Under the pieces are notes generated by a model. The model was given only the letters and a program-made list of their open reading frames with translations. It was not told the DNA's origin and did not search any database. 64,000 nt of DNA from Flavobacterium panacis. GTDB lineage: Bacteria; Bacteroidota; Bacteroidia; Flavobacteriales; Flavobacteriaceae. The stretch lies in the NCBI RefSeq assembly GCF_024649945.1, contig NZ_JANKMS010000011.1, positions 1 to 64,000 on the forward strand, read 5' to 3'. This document shows positions 25,939-33,451 of the stretch, piece by piece. A program made the translations under genes and the position numbers. Within the stretch, counting starts at the first letter, position 1. Every line of letters begins with the position of its first letter.

Positions 25939-26448
25939 TTATTCCACGATTAATTTACCTTTCATATAGATGTAATGACCGGGAAACGAGCACAGGAAAT
26001 CATACGAGCCTTTTGCCGGAGCCGTAAAGGTAATTTCTGTGGTTTGCCCACCGCCAATCATATCCGTTTTTGCGATTACGGCGTTTTCCATTCCTTTAGG
26101 TATGTAGCCGTTGTCCTTAGCATCTATCGCAGCATTGGCAAAAGTGTTGAAGTCTGTGCCCTGGGCAAGTATAACAACATTGTGCCCCATTGCCTCAATC
26201 GGTGCTTTTCCGATGTGCTTTAAAATGAGCTTTACGGTTTCGCCTGCTTTGGCTTTCAGTTCGGTTTTGTCGAATTTCATATCATCGCCGCCGCTAATGG
26301 TAATTACATTTTCGTTCCCTGTTTCTGCGGGGGCAACTGTTTCTTCTATTACAGGCTGATTGCTCTCCTGTGTGGTCTTGTCTTTTTGCTGATTGTTGTT
26401 ACAGGCAGTAAATGCGATTACCGACAATGCTAACACTAACTTTTTCAT
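25939..26448 (-). CDS. Azurin-family blue copper lipoprotein
   Basis: 169 residues. The signal peptide ends in lipobox AFTAC, so the protein is probably membrane-anchored. After a low-complexity linker comes a cupredoxin domain with all type-1 copper ligands: His89 in AMGHNVV and the C-terminal loop CSFPGHYIYMKG giving Cys153, His158 and Met162. It could carry electrons or buffer periplasmic copper. It lies between the CopZ-like and Csp genes and has its own copy of the shared promoter, so copper-linked expression is likely. Confidence 0.9.
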   Translation of the reverse strand: MKKLVLALSVIAFTACNNNQQKDKTTQESNQPVIEETVAPAETGNENVITISGGDDMKFDKTELKAKAGETVKLILKHIGKAPIEAMGHNVVILAQGTDFNTFANAAIDAKDNGYIPKGMENAVIAKTDMIGGGQTTEITFTAPAKGSYDFLCSFPGHYIYMKGKLIVE

Positions 26449-26483
26449 TTCTATTTGAGATTTTATTTTGTTATCTGATAGTG

Positions 26484-26553
26484 CAAATTTCAGTACATAA
26501 GGTCACTTCCTCATTACGCTTTTCCCTGTTTGATTTGTGATATTTACTGATTG
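26484..26553 (-). promoter_or_regulatory. AraC-type motif and -7 box of the azurin gene
   Basis: Box TACTGAAATTTG (minus strand, 26484-26495), 25-bp spacer, motif at 26521-26553 with core TTTGTGATATTTACTG. It is close to the consensus of the set and runs up to the terminator of the Csp gene. Confidence 0.7.
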
Positions 26554-26561
26554 GACAGGGC

Positions 26562-26589
26562 ACAAAAAAGAGGGCTGCAATAACCCTCT
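26562..26589 (-). terminator. Terminator of the Csp-like gene
   Basis: Arms AGAGGG (26569-26574) and CCCTCT (26584-26589), followed on the minus strand by TTTTTTG. Confidence 0.75.
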
Positions 26590-26617
26590 AAATTTTAAAC
26601 AAAAAAAAATGCCAGTA

Positions 26618-26956
26618 TTACGCTGCCATTTCCTCACAAGCCTTTGCACAAGCTCTGCACGCTTCTGCACATTCTTTACAATGCTCCATACCCATTGCAG
26701 CGTGTTTCTCACACTCTTCAGCACAAGCGTTGCAAATGTCAGCACATAGTTTGCAAATCTCTTTGCTAAATTTACCATCAAGACTTAATACGTTTGCTGC
26801 CGCTTGGCAAATAGCTGCACATTCCAGGTCTAACTGGATACATTTCTTTACGTGTGCAACATCATCTTCATTTAAACAAGCAATGGCACATTGGTTACAG
26901 ATAGCTACGCACTTCAGGCAAGCCTCGATACACGATTGAAATTTTGTTTGTATCAT
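26618..26956 (-). CDS. Four-helix-bundle copper-storage protein (Csp, DUF326)
   Basis: 112 residues with Cys repeated every 3-4 positions along predicted helices (CIEACLKCVAICNQC, CKLCADICNACAEEC, CAEACRACAKACEE). Csp proteins form a tube lined with Cys thiolates that holds many Cu(I) ions. No signal peptide is seen (MIQTKFQSC), so it is the cytosolic type. It has its own shared-type promoter and terminator. With CopA, the CopZ-like protein and azurin it makes a complete copper buffering and export set. Confidence 0.9.
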   Translation of the reverse strand: MIQTKFQSCIEACLKCVAICNQCAIACLNEDDVAHVKKCIQLDLECAAICQAAANVLSLDGKFSKEICKLCADICNACAEECEKHAAMGMEHCKECAEACRACAKACEEMAA

Positions 26957-27003
26957 AATATAAAATTTAAAAAATTAAGAAATAGATTTTATACTGTTTC
27001 TAA

Positions 27004-27073
27004 CAAATATCAGTCCCTTGCAAAAGAAATGCTTTGTAAAATTCCTTGTTTGAATTGTAAGATTTACTGATTT
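27004..27073 (-). promoter_or_regulatory. AraC-type motif and -7 box of the Csp-like gene
   Basis: Box GACTGATATTTG (minus strand, 27004-27015), 25-bp spacer, motif at 27041-27073 with core ATTGTAAGATTTACTG. Confidence 0.7.
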
Positions 27074-27140
27074 GATATTTCGTAATATAAGGCTATATAA
27101 ATAAAACCTACCTAATATTATTTCTGTAAAGAATTAGAAT

Positions 27141-27178
27141 AAAAAAAACGACAGTCCCAATTAAGGAACCGCCGTTTT
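27141..27178 (-). terminator. Imperfect terminator after the His-rich lipoprotein gene
   Basis: On the minus strand AAAACGGCGGTTCC, a short loop, then GGGACTGTCG and a run of eight T. The stem has mismatches. Confidence 0.55.
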
Positions 27179-27206
27179 AGCAAACGCAATAAAGCTAAGT
27201 TCTACA

Positions 27207-27596
27207 TTATTTTTTCAGTTTGTCGGCAGGAGGATTGTAATCAGACAATGTTGTTACCCTTACGGTATCAACCCCGGTAATATCCCAAGTGATAGGTATC
27301 ATAGTCATATACTCACATTTCGGACACATATCACCCTCTGAACCTATCATTTCTTTATGACCGGGACAGCCTGTAATCAAATGTCCGTGGGCATCAATCA
27401 GCTCGCCTTTTTCGTTCCTGTCTTTTGCTGTAATTTTTTCGGCGGGTTTTTCAACCACCTGTTCCGTAGCGTGGTCGTGCCCGTCGCCCTCGGTGTGTGC
27501 GTGTCCGTCTTTTGCTGTTTTGGTATCGCCCCCGCAAGATGCTAAGAAAATCGCTAAGGAGGCAAATACGCCTATCAATAATTTGTTCACTTTCAT
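27207..27596 (-). CDS. His-rich lipoprotein with degenerate heavy-metal-binding domain
   Basis: 129 residues. The signal peptide has lipobox LASC, followed by a His-rich segment (DGHAHTEGDGHDH). The region GCPGHKEMIGSEGDMCPKC resembles the HMBD domain of RND adaptors (CPMHP...CPKC), with the Met/Pro positions changed. It could be a periplasmic metal chaperone for the CDF exporter upstream (48-bp gap, same strand), with which it is probably co-transcribed. No motif of the shared promoter type is convincing in the gap. Confidence 0.7.
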   Translation of the reverse strand: MKVNKLLIGVFASLAIFLASCGGDTKTAKDGHAHTEGDGHDHATEQVVEKPAEKITAKDRNEKGELIDAHGHLITGCPGHKEMIGSEGDMCPKCEYMTMIPITWDITGVDTVRVTTLSDYNPPADKLKK

Positions 27597-27644
27597 TTCT
27601 ATTTATTTTTTAGAGATTAAAAACTTGATTTTATTCCAGTAAGA

Positions 27645-28595
27645 TTAATGATTATGATGGTCGTGTGCTGACGGTTCAGCCTTTACAATACATAGCACCG
27701 AATTATCGTGTAGATGTGCTGGTGTTTCCAACTGGATGGTAACGTGATGGATATTCATATGCTCTAATTCGTGTTCTACTTTACGAAGTAATATTTCACT
27801 TTCTTCGATAGTCATTTTTTCATTTACAACGGCGTGGCACGTAAGTGCATTCAATCCACTTGTAATTGTCCAAATATGCAGGTCGTGAATACTTTTAATA
27901 CCATCGGTTTTAAGGATTTTTTCATTGACCTTATCCACTTCAACATTTTCGGGTGTGCCTTCCATCAATACGTGTACCGATGATTTAGTAACTAAATACC
28001 CACTTCTCAATACCAGTATCGAAACAATAACGCTTGCCAACGGGTCTGCCCACCCCCAACCGAAAAACATAATGAGCAACGCTGCGATAATTGCACCAAC
28101 CGAACCGAGCATATCACTGATGACGTGCAGGTAGGCTCCACGCATATTGAGGTTTTCCTTTACGTCAGCACCACGCATCATTATCCAGGCTACAAGCACA
28201 TTAACCAATAAGCCTACAATTGCTACAATGAGCATACCTCCTGATTGAATTTCCGGTGGGCTCTGAAAGCGTTCTATCGCCTCGTAAATGATATAAACTG
28301 AAATCAGGATAAGTGTTGCACCGTTGATAACTGCTGCAAGTATTTCAAAGCGCTTATAGCCGTAGGTCTTACTGTAATCGGCTATTTTACTGCTGAACTT
28401 AAAGGCCATCAGCGCAATGAAAAGCGATATTGCATCACTCAACATATGTCCGGCATCGGCTAATAAGGCAAGGCTGTTTGTCAGAAAACCTCCCACTACC
28501 TCCACTACCATATATGTAGTGATGATTACCAAGCTAATGGTCAGGGTCTTTTTATTCGCAGTATGCGAGTGGCTGTGTCCGTGGTCTTGTCCCAT
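27645..28595 (-). CDS. Cation diffusion facilitator, CzcD/ZitB-like
   Basis: 316 residues, six membrane helices and a cytosolic C-terminal domain. Metal-site residues of helix 2 are Asp47, His50 and Asp54 (DAGHMLSD), and helix 5 holds LHVISDMLGS. His-rich ends (HGHSHSH at the N-terminus, HDHHNH at the C-terminus) fit Zn2+/Co2+/Cd2+ efflux in exchange for protons. The shared promoter motif lies upstream and overlaps the end of the CopA gene. It is followed by the His-rich lipoprotein. Confidence 0.9.
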   Translation of the reverse strand: MGQDHGHSHSHTANKKTLTISLVIITTYMVVEVVGGFLTNSLALLADAGHMLSDAISLFIALMAFKFSSKIADYSKTYGYKRFEILAAVINGATLILISVYIIYEAIERFQSPPEIQSGGMLIVAIVGLLVNVLVAWIMMRGADVKENLNMRGAYLHVISDMLGSVGAIIAALLIMFFGWGWADPLASVIVSILVLRSGYLVTKSSVHVLMEGTPENVEVDKVNEKILKTDGIKSIHDLHIWTITSGLNALTCHAVVNEKMTIEESEILLRKVEHELEHMNIHHVTIQLETPAHLHDNSVLCIVKAEPSAHDHHNH

Positions 28596-28624
28596 ATTTA
28601 CTTGTGATTATTGTTTCACTGCTG

Positions 28625-28693
28625 CAAATATCAGCAGCAAAACGTTTCTATCTATTTTAATATTCTTTGTGTGATTTATCGGTTTACTTCTTC
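28625..28693 (-). promoter_or_regulatory. AraC-type motif and -7 box of the CDF gene
   Basis: Box TGCTGATATTTG (minus strand, 28625-28636), 25-bp spacer, motif at 28662-28693. The motif is one base shorter than the others in its right half and overlaps the stop codon of the CopA-type ATPase. Confidence 0.6.
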
Positions 28694-31095
28694 CATTTCA
28701 AACGTAAACTGTTACTTACCACACTTACACTACTCAACGCCATTGCGGCTCCGGCAATCATTGGGTTTAGTAAGAAACCATTGATTGGGTAAAGAATACC
28801 TGCTGCAATCGGAATACCTATAAGGTTATAGATAAATGCCCAAAACAGGTTCTGCTTAATGGTTGATACGGTTTGTTTTGATAGTCTTATGGCTTGAGGT
28901 ATTTTGGTAAGGTCTGATGAAATAATGGTCATCTTCGCCACGTCCATTGCGATATCCGAACCTTTACCCATTGCGATACTTACATCGGCAGTTGCCAGTG
29001 CTGTACTGTCATTGATACCGTCGCCAACCATTGCTACTACTTTGCCTTGCTGTTGCAGTTCTTTCACAAAATCAGCTTTGTGCTGTGGCAAAACTTCGGC
29101 TTTGTAATGCTTGATACCAGTTTGCTCGGCGATAGCTTTGGCGGTAGCCTCATTATCTCCCGTCAACATATACAGTTCGATATCCGCATCCTGCATTTCT
29201 TTGATAGCCTGTACCGATGTCTCTTTAATTTTGTCGGAAATAGCGATTACAGAAAGAGCTTGTTTACTGTTTGCAAACCATATAACGGTTTTAGACTGTG
29301 TGCCCCATTCGTCCGCCTGCTTTTGCAGTTGGTCGGCAATGGTAATGTTGTTTTCGGCTAACAGTTTTTTATTACCTACATAGTAAGTGTCGCTGTTGTA
29401 ATCGGCTTTTGCGCCTTTACCTGTTATACTGTCGAAGTTTGATAATAAAGTTGTAGAAACGCCCTCCAAATTTTTCACAACGGCTTCCGCTAATGGGTGC
29501 TCCGATTGCTTTTCAATGCTCAATAAAACATCTTTCGTCGCATCGTCATTGTTCAGCCATTGGATGCCTGTAACCTGTGGTCTTCCCTCGGTAATCGTAC
29601 CTGTTTTATCCAGCACGATAGCGTTTACTTTCTTCGCTAATTCCAAACTTTCCGCATCTTTAATCAGGATGCCGTTTTCTGCACCCTTACCAACGCCCAC
29701 CATAATAGCGGTAGGAGTAGCCAAGCCTAAAGCACAAGGACAAGCAATAACCAATACAGTAACGGCTGCTAAAAGACCTTGTACAACACCATTCTCGCCT
29801 CCTAAGAAGAACCAAAGAATAAATGTCAGGATAGCAATACCGATTACTACCGGAACGAAAATACCTGCGATTTTATCCACCAGTTTTTGTACGGGTGCTT
29901 TACTTCCCTGTGCATCCTGCACCATTTTGATGATTTGGGCAAGCATTGTTTCTTTACCCACTTTTACCGCCTTGAACTGGAAGCTACCTTTTTGGTTGAT
30001 GGTTCCGGCAAATACCTTTTCGTTTTCCTTTTTCAGTACCGGAACAGGTTCGCCGCTTAGCATACTTTCATCTACATACGAATTGCCCGATACAACTGTA
30101 CCATCCACCGCAATTTTTTCGCCCGGCTTAACCAAAATAATATCGCCTGCGTTTACATCTTCGATGGCTTTTTGTCTTTCCGTGCCGTCTGCTTCTATTA
30201 CGATAACCGTTTTCGGTTGCAAGCCCATCAGCTTTTTAATGGCTGATGAGGTATTGCCTTTGGCTTTTTCTTCCAATAGCTTGCCCAATAAAATAAAGGC
30301 AACGATTACGGCTGCGGCTTCAAAGTACACGTGTGCGTGTAAACCTCTTTGATGCCAAAAGTCCATAAACAGCATATTGAATACGCTGAATATATAGGCG
30401 ATACCTGTACTCAATGCGACAAGTGTGTCCATATTGGCAGAACGGTGTTTCGCCTGCTTCCACGCATTGATAAAGAAGTCTTTACCTAACCATAAAACTA
30501 CCGGAGTGGCGAATGCCCACATTATTTCATTACCGTAAGGCATATCCATAAAGAACATACCGATAATGACCACCGGTAGCGATAGGATTACTGCCCAAAT
30601 GGTTTTGTTTTTAAGTTTTCTGAATTTTTCGGCGTGGATAGCTTCTAAAGTTTCCTGTTGCTTGCTCTCGTCTTCGAGCAATAGGTCATAACCGCCGTCC
30701 TGTACCGCTTTCCTGATTTGCTCGGAATTGGTTATATTCGGCAGGAATTCAACGTTGAGGTTTCCCGTACCGTAATTCACTTCGGCACTTACTACGCCCG
30801 GCGTATATTTTGCCATACTCTCGGCACTGCCTGCACAAGATGCACAGGTCATACCTAAAACGGGATAAGTCTTTTTAACAGTGGGAACGCCGTAGCCTAA
30901 ATCTTTAATTGCTTTTACAGCTTCGCCTACTACCTCGTTATCATTAACGGTAATAGCCGCCCTGCGGTTATTTAGCTCTACTTTGTGGGTTTCTACGCCT
31001 TTTACCTGTGCCAGTCCTTTTTCGACGATTAATGCACAGTGCTCGCTTTCTACATCCTCTAAAGGAATGTAAATTGTTTCTTTATTGGTTGCCAT
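28684..31095 (-). CDS. copA: Copper-translocating P-type ATPase, CopA-like
   Basis: 803 residues. It has two N-terminal HMA domains; the second has the standard metal loop GMTCASC (Cys84, Cys87), the first has the altered SEHC (17-20). Then come the eight-helix P1B core, LSGEP near 348, the CPC metal site at 452-454, phosphorylated Asp496 in DKTGT, SEHP in the N-domain and GDGINDS. The core signature (CPCALGLATP, then the M-rich C-terminal helices) is that of Cu+ exporters. It has the shared motif upstream, overlapping the end of the HMA-AraC gene; that regulator is its likely activator. Confidence 0.95.
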   Translation of the reverse strand: MATNKETIYIPLEDVESEHCALIVEKGLAQVKGVETHKVELNNRRAAITVNDNEVVGEAVKAIKDLGYGVPTVKKTYPVLGMTCASCAGSAESMAKYTPGVVSAEVNYGTGNLNVEFLPNITNSEQIRKAVQDGGYDLLLEDESKQQETLEAIHAEKFRKLKNKTIWAVILSLPVVIIGMFFMDMPYGNEIMWAFATPVVLWLGKDFFINAWKQAKHRSANMDTLVALSTGIAYIFSVFNMLFMDFWHQRGLHAHVYFEAAAVIVAFILLGKLLEEKAKGNTSSAIKKLMGLQPKTVIVIEADGTERQKAIEDVNAGDIILVKPGEKIAVDGTVVSGNSYVDESMLSGEPVPVLKKENEKVFAGTINQKGSFQFKAVKVGKETMLAQIIKMVQDAQGSKAPVQKLVDKIAGIFVPVVIGIAILTFILWFFLGGENGVVQGLLAAVTVLVIACPCALGLATPTAIMVGVGKGAENGILIKDAESLELAKKVNAIVLDKTGTITEGRPQVTGIQWLNNDDATKDVLLSIEKQSEHPLAEAVVKNLEGVSTTLLSNFDSITGKGAKADYNSDTYYVGNKKLLAENNITIADQLQKQADEWGTQSKTVIWFANSKQALSVIAISDKIKETSVQAIKEMQDADIELYMLTGDNEATAKAIAEQTGIKHYKAEVLPQHKADFVKELQQQGKVVAMVGDGINDSTALATADVSIAMGKGSDIAMDVAKMTIISSDLTKIPQAIRLSKQTVSTIKQNLFWAFIYNLIGIPIAAGILYPINGFLLNPMIAGAAMALSSVSVVSNSLRLKWKK

Positions 31096-31121
31096 ATCTC
31101 GATTGCTTTATTTTCATAATG

Positions 31122-31191
31122 CAAAGGTGGCAACAATAAAGAGGAGTTCTATTGTGAAATTCTGGGTTTGATTTGTAAGATTTACTTAAAC
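31122..31191 (-). promoter_or_regulatory. AraC-type motif and -7 box of the CopA gene
   Basis: Box TTGCCACCTTTG (minus strand, 31122-31133), 25-bp spacer, motif at 31159-31191 with core TTTGTAAGATTTACT. Its end overlaps the stop codon of the HMA-AraC gene at 31186. Confidence 0.65.
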
Positions 31192-31749
31192 CTTATCCAG
31201 TGGCTTGCGCTTGTCTTCCCTTATCTGCTTGAAATGGCTCGGTGTAAGCCCTGTTACTTTCTTGAACTGGTTGCTCAAATATGCCACGCTCGAATAATTC
31301 ATACGGTCGGCAATCTCGCTTAACGACAGCTCATCGTACACCAACAGTTCTTTTATCTTTTCTACTTTCTGTGCGATAAAGTACTTCTCAATGGTCGTAC
31401 CCTCAATATCGGAAAACAGGTTGCTAAGGTAGTTGTAATCGTGGTGCAGCGCATCGCTCAACACATCCGAAAGATTGGTTTTCGCATCGTTGTCCTGATG
31501 GTGCACCAGGTCAATGATAACGTTCTTTATTTTCTCAATCATCCGGCTCTTCTTGTCGTCGATGACCTGAAAACCCAAAGGGTCTAAAACGTTTTCCAAT
31601 GCCTCACGCTCTGCTGTGGTTAAATCTTTTTTAAGGATTATTTCGCCCAGTTTTATATTGGTAGCCTCTATGCCGAGTTTGTCGAGTTCGTTCTGAACTA
31701 CGAGAATACAACGGTTGCAGACCATATTTTTGATAAATAATGTACTCAT
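31186..31749 (-). CDS. AraC-type regulator with N-terminal HMA-like CNRC domain, adjacent to copA
   Basis: 187 residues, paralog of 21590-22180. Cys11 and Cys14 lie in NMVCNRCILVV of an HMA-like domain; a middle linker with HHQD and HHD His pairs follows; the C-terminal AraC DNA-binding domain has SLSEIADRMNYSSVAYLSNQ and TGLTPSHFKQIRED. It lies upstream of copA on the same strand, with the copA promoter at its 3' end. Its own upstream region lacks the shared motif but has a TTAAATTTG box (near 31795-31806), so it may be expressed constitutively and act as the main activator. Metal specificity (Cu+ or Ag+) is inferred. Confidence 0.75.
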   Translation of the reverse strand: MSTLFIKNMVCNRCILVVQNELDKLGIEATNIKLGEIILKKDLTTAEREALENVLDPLGFQVIDDKKSRMIEKIKNVIIDLVHHQDNDAKTNLSDVLSDALHHDYNYLSNLFSDIEGTTIEKYFIAQKVEKIKELLVYDELSLSEIADRMNYSSVAYLSNQFKKVTGLTPSHFKQIREDKRKPLDKV

Positions 31750-31880
31750 ATTTCGCTAAATCACAATTCATTTTGTTGCATCAATACGCAACCACAAATT
31801 TAAGATTAAAAATTAAGTATTTATTGATTATGAGTGACTAAGTGATGCAAACGACGGTTTTCATAGGGGAAAATAGCTAA

Positions 31881-31906
31881 AATATTCCCCATTGTAGGGG
31901 AATATT
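31881..31906. promoter_or_regulatory. Inverted repeat upstream of rteC
   Basis: Perfect 10-bp arms AATATTCCCC (31881-31890) and GGGGAATATT (31897-31906) with spacer ATTGTA, 72 bp upstream of the rteC ATG. The rest of the gap 31750-31978 holds only the HMA-AraC upstream region. Confidence 0.6.
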
Positions 31907-31978
31907 GGCGGTTAAAGTGCTGTTTATTAATAACATTTGCTAAGGTACTCTGATATTGATAACGTAATCCTCCCTACT

Positions 31979-32824
31979 ATGAGAAAGTTATTAGGAACTA
32001 TTGTTACCGAAATTCAGGAGCAGGAACGGAAACTGTCAATTACGTGCTCGGGGCTAATTGAAGAGGCTTTTCAAATGACGGTCTTTCTTCAGGAGCTATT
32101 GGTTTCGGCAAAAGAATGTGTGCTAAGTTCGGAATTTGAGAACGATGCAAAAGAGATTGAGTTCTTTAAAATGATTAAGCCCCAAATCCTGGGCAAACTC
32201 ATCTATTATAACAAGCTCTACCGGATAGAAACCTCGTGCCCGGTCAATAACGGGAAAATATATCATAACTATTTCTCGAACCATTTAACGGAGCTAAAGA
32301 TTGAGTTTAGGGAACACATCTGCAACTCCCATTTTTATCGCTACTACCGTTCGGGCAGGGTGGATAAAGACCACGAATATTTTAAGCGTGGGCAGATAAA
32401 CTACCTCGATGGGCTTAATAGTTACGTATTTGAAATCGACCCGCAATTCTCTACCTATTACGATTACAAAGTAGCCCGCATCCTCGCCAACGACCTCTTA
32501 TACGCCTACCTCTTAACCAAAATCAGCCCCGAAGAAAATTCCGATACATTTTTCAGTAGCGCCAGCGAAATTAAAGAGCTATCCTGGACGGACAGCAAGA
32601 ATGCTCTGATTGAGCTAACGTATGCCCTCTACGCATCAGGTGCTATTTCAGGAGGTAAGTTAGGCATCCGGAAGCTCACTGCTATTTCACAAGTGTTGTT
32701 CCGAATACCACTGACCGATGTGCATCACGCATTCCACCGTATGAAAACCCGTGCAGGCTCTCGCACCTTGTTTTTAGACCAGTTGAAACAAGCACTGGAA
32801 GAATATATGGATAAAGACTTATAA
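31979..32824 (+). CDS. rteC: RteC-family excision/transfer regulator
   Basis: 281 residues from the ATG at 31979; the frame is open back to a TTG at 31937. It matches RteC of CTnDOT-type elements, including FYRYYRSGRVDKDHEYFKRG in the middle and a C-terminal winged-helix-like region (LTAISQVLFRIPLTDVHHAF). In CTnDOT, RteC is induced through RteA/RteB and activates the excision operon xis2c-xis2d-orf3-exc by binding inverted repeats upstream of it. Here the genes that follow match that operon, and a perfect inverted repeat lies between. No rteA or rteB is in the window. Confidence 0.85.
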   Translation: MRKLLGTIVTEIQEQERKLSITCSGLIEEAFQMTVFLQELLVSAKECVLSSEFENDAKEIEFFKMIKPQILGKLIYYNKLYRIETSCPVNNGKIYHNYFSNHLTELKIEFREHICNSHFYRYYRSGRVDKDHEYFKRGQINYLDGLNSYVFEIDPQFSTYYDYKVARILANDLLYAYLLTKISPEENSDTFFSSASEIKELSWTDSKNALIELTYALYASGAISGGKLGIRKLTAISQVLFRIPLTDVHHAFHRMKTRAGSRTLFLDQLKQALEEYMDKDL

Positions 32825-32847
32825 ACACTCCATCAATAAAGGCTTTG

Positions 32848-32879
32848 AAAGCAATACGCATTCCGTATTGCTTTTTTTT
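32848..32879 (+). terminator. Terminator of rteC
   Basis: Perfect 11-bp arms AAAGCAATACG (32848-32858) and CGTATTGCTTT (32864-32874), then a continued T-run. Confidence 0.9.
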
Positions 32880-32886
32880 GTGCCTG

Positions 32887-32916
32887 CGTTCGCCAATATA
32901 TGGCAATTGGCGAACG
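32887..32916. promoter_or_regulatory. Perfect inverted repeat, candidate RteC-binding site
   Basis: Arms CGTTCGCCAAT (32887-32897) and ATTGGCGAACG (32906-32916), spacer 8 bp, 171 bp upstream of the first excision-operon gene. RteC is known to bind inverted repeats upstream of the CTnDOT excision promoter; assigning it to this repeat is inference. Confidence 0.55.
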
Positions 32917-33030
32917 GGCATATTTCCTTATCCCAAAATCGGAAAATCTGCCGAAACGCTTATTTAATAAGGCTTTCCGGCAAATTGTAAAATTTTCAAA
33001 AAACCGCTTTTTCAATTGGCAAGCATTGGC

Positions 33031-33060
33031 GGACAAACACTGCCACAATTCTGAATTTTG
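33031..33060 (+). promoter_or_regulatory. Phased 10-bp repeat (short copy) and -7-like box before the Xis-like genes
   Basis: GGACAAACAC and TGCCACAATT are two in-register units of the family described at 48510. TTCTGAATTTTG (33049-33060), a -7-like box, follows 27 bp before the start codon. Confidence 0.45.
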
Positions 33061-33086
33061 CCCTGTGAACATTAAACGACAGCGCA

Positions 33087-33440
33087 ATGAATATAATAAC
33101 AGTTGACGAAGAAGTGTGGCAGCACCTTAACGAACGGTTGAAAGCCATTAGCGAATATATCCTGAAACTGGAAGATACAAGCTATGATAGTTTGTGGCTC
33201 AACAATCACGAAGTCTGCCAGTACCTCCACATCAGCGAAAAAACATTGTGGCGTATGCGCACCAACGGGCAGATAGCCTTTTCAAAAATGTACGGGCAGT
33301 ATTACTATACGATTGGTGCTATCAAGGAAATGCTTAACGCCAATGCCGTACAAACTACCGATGAGTATGTGGAGCAGCTTATGGCGAAAGGCAAAAGCTA
33401 CATTAAACAAGGCAGAAAGCTAAAATCAGGTAATAAGTAA
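33087..33440 (+). CDS. Xis2c-like helix-turn-helix protein
   Basis: 117 residues. The central helix-turn-helix of the MerR/excisionase type reads WLNNHEVCQYLHISEKTLWR followed by MRTNGQIAFSKMYGQYYY, that is, helix, turn, recognition helix and wing. The position directly after rteC and before a second such gene, the DUF4099 gene and topB equals xis2c of the CTnDOT excision operon. It probably bends DNA at the attachment site or controls the operon; excision itself needs an integrase, which is not in the window. Confidence 0.75.
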   Translation: MNIITVDEEVWQHLNERLKAISEYILKLEDTSYDSLWLNNHEVCQYLHISEKTLWRMRTNGQIAFSKMYGQYYYTIGAIKEMLNANAVQTTDEYVEQLMAKGKSYIKQGRKLKSGNK

Positions 33441-33451
33441 AAGTTTTGGGT

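Noticed and set aside
27633..27665. ATTCCAGTAAGATTAATGATT near the end of the CDF gene as a further AraC-type site
   Set aside because: At the 25-bp spacing the box would fall on the start of the lipoprotein gene, and much of the match is codons for a His-rich tail. Probably chance.
31750..31860. Shared AraC-type motif upstream of the HMA-AraC gene at 31749
   Set aside because: A TTTG box is present but the motif core is absent at the expected distance.
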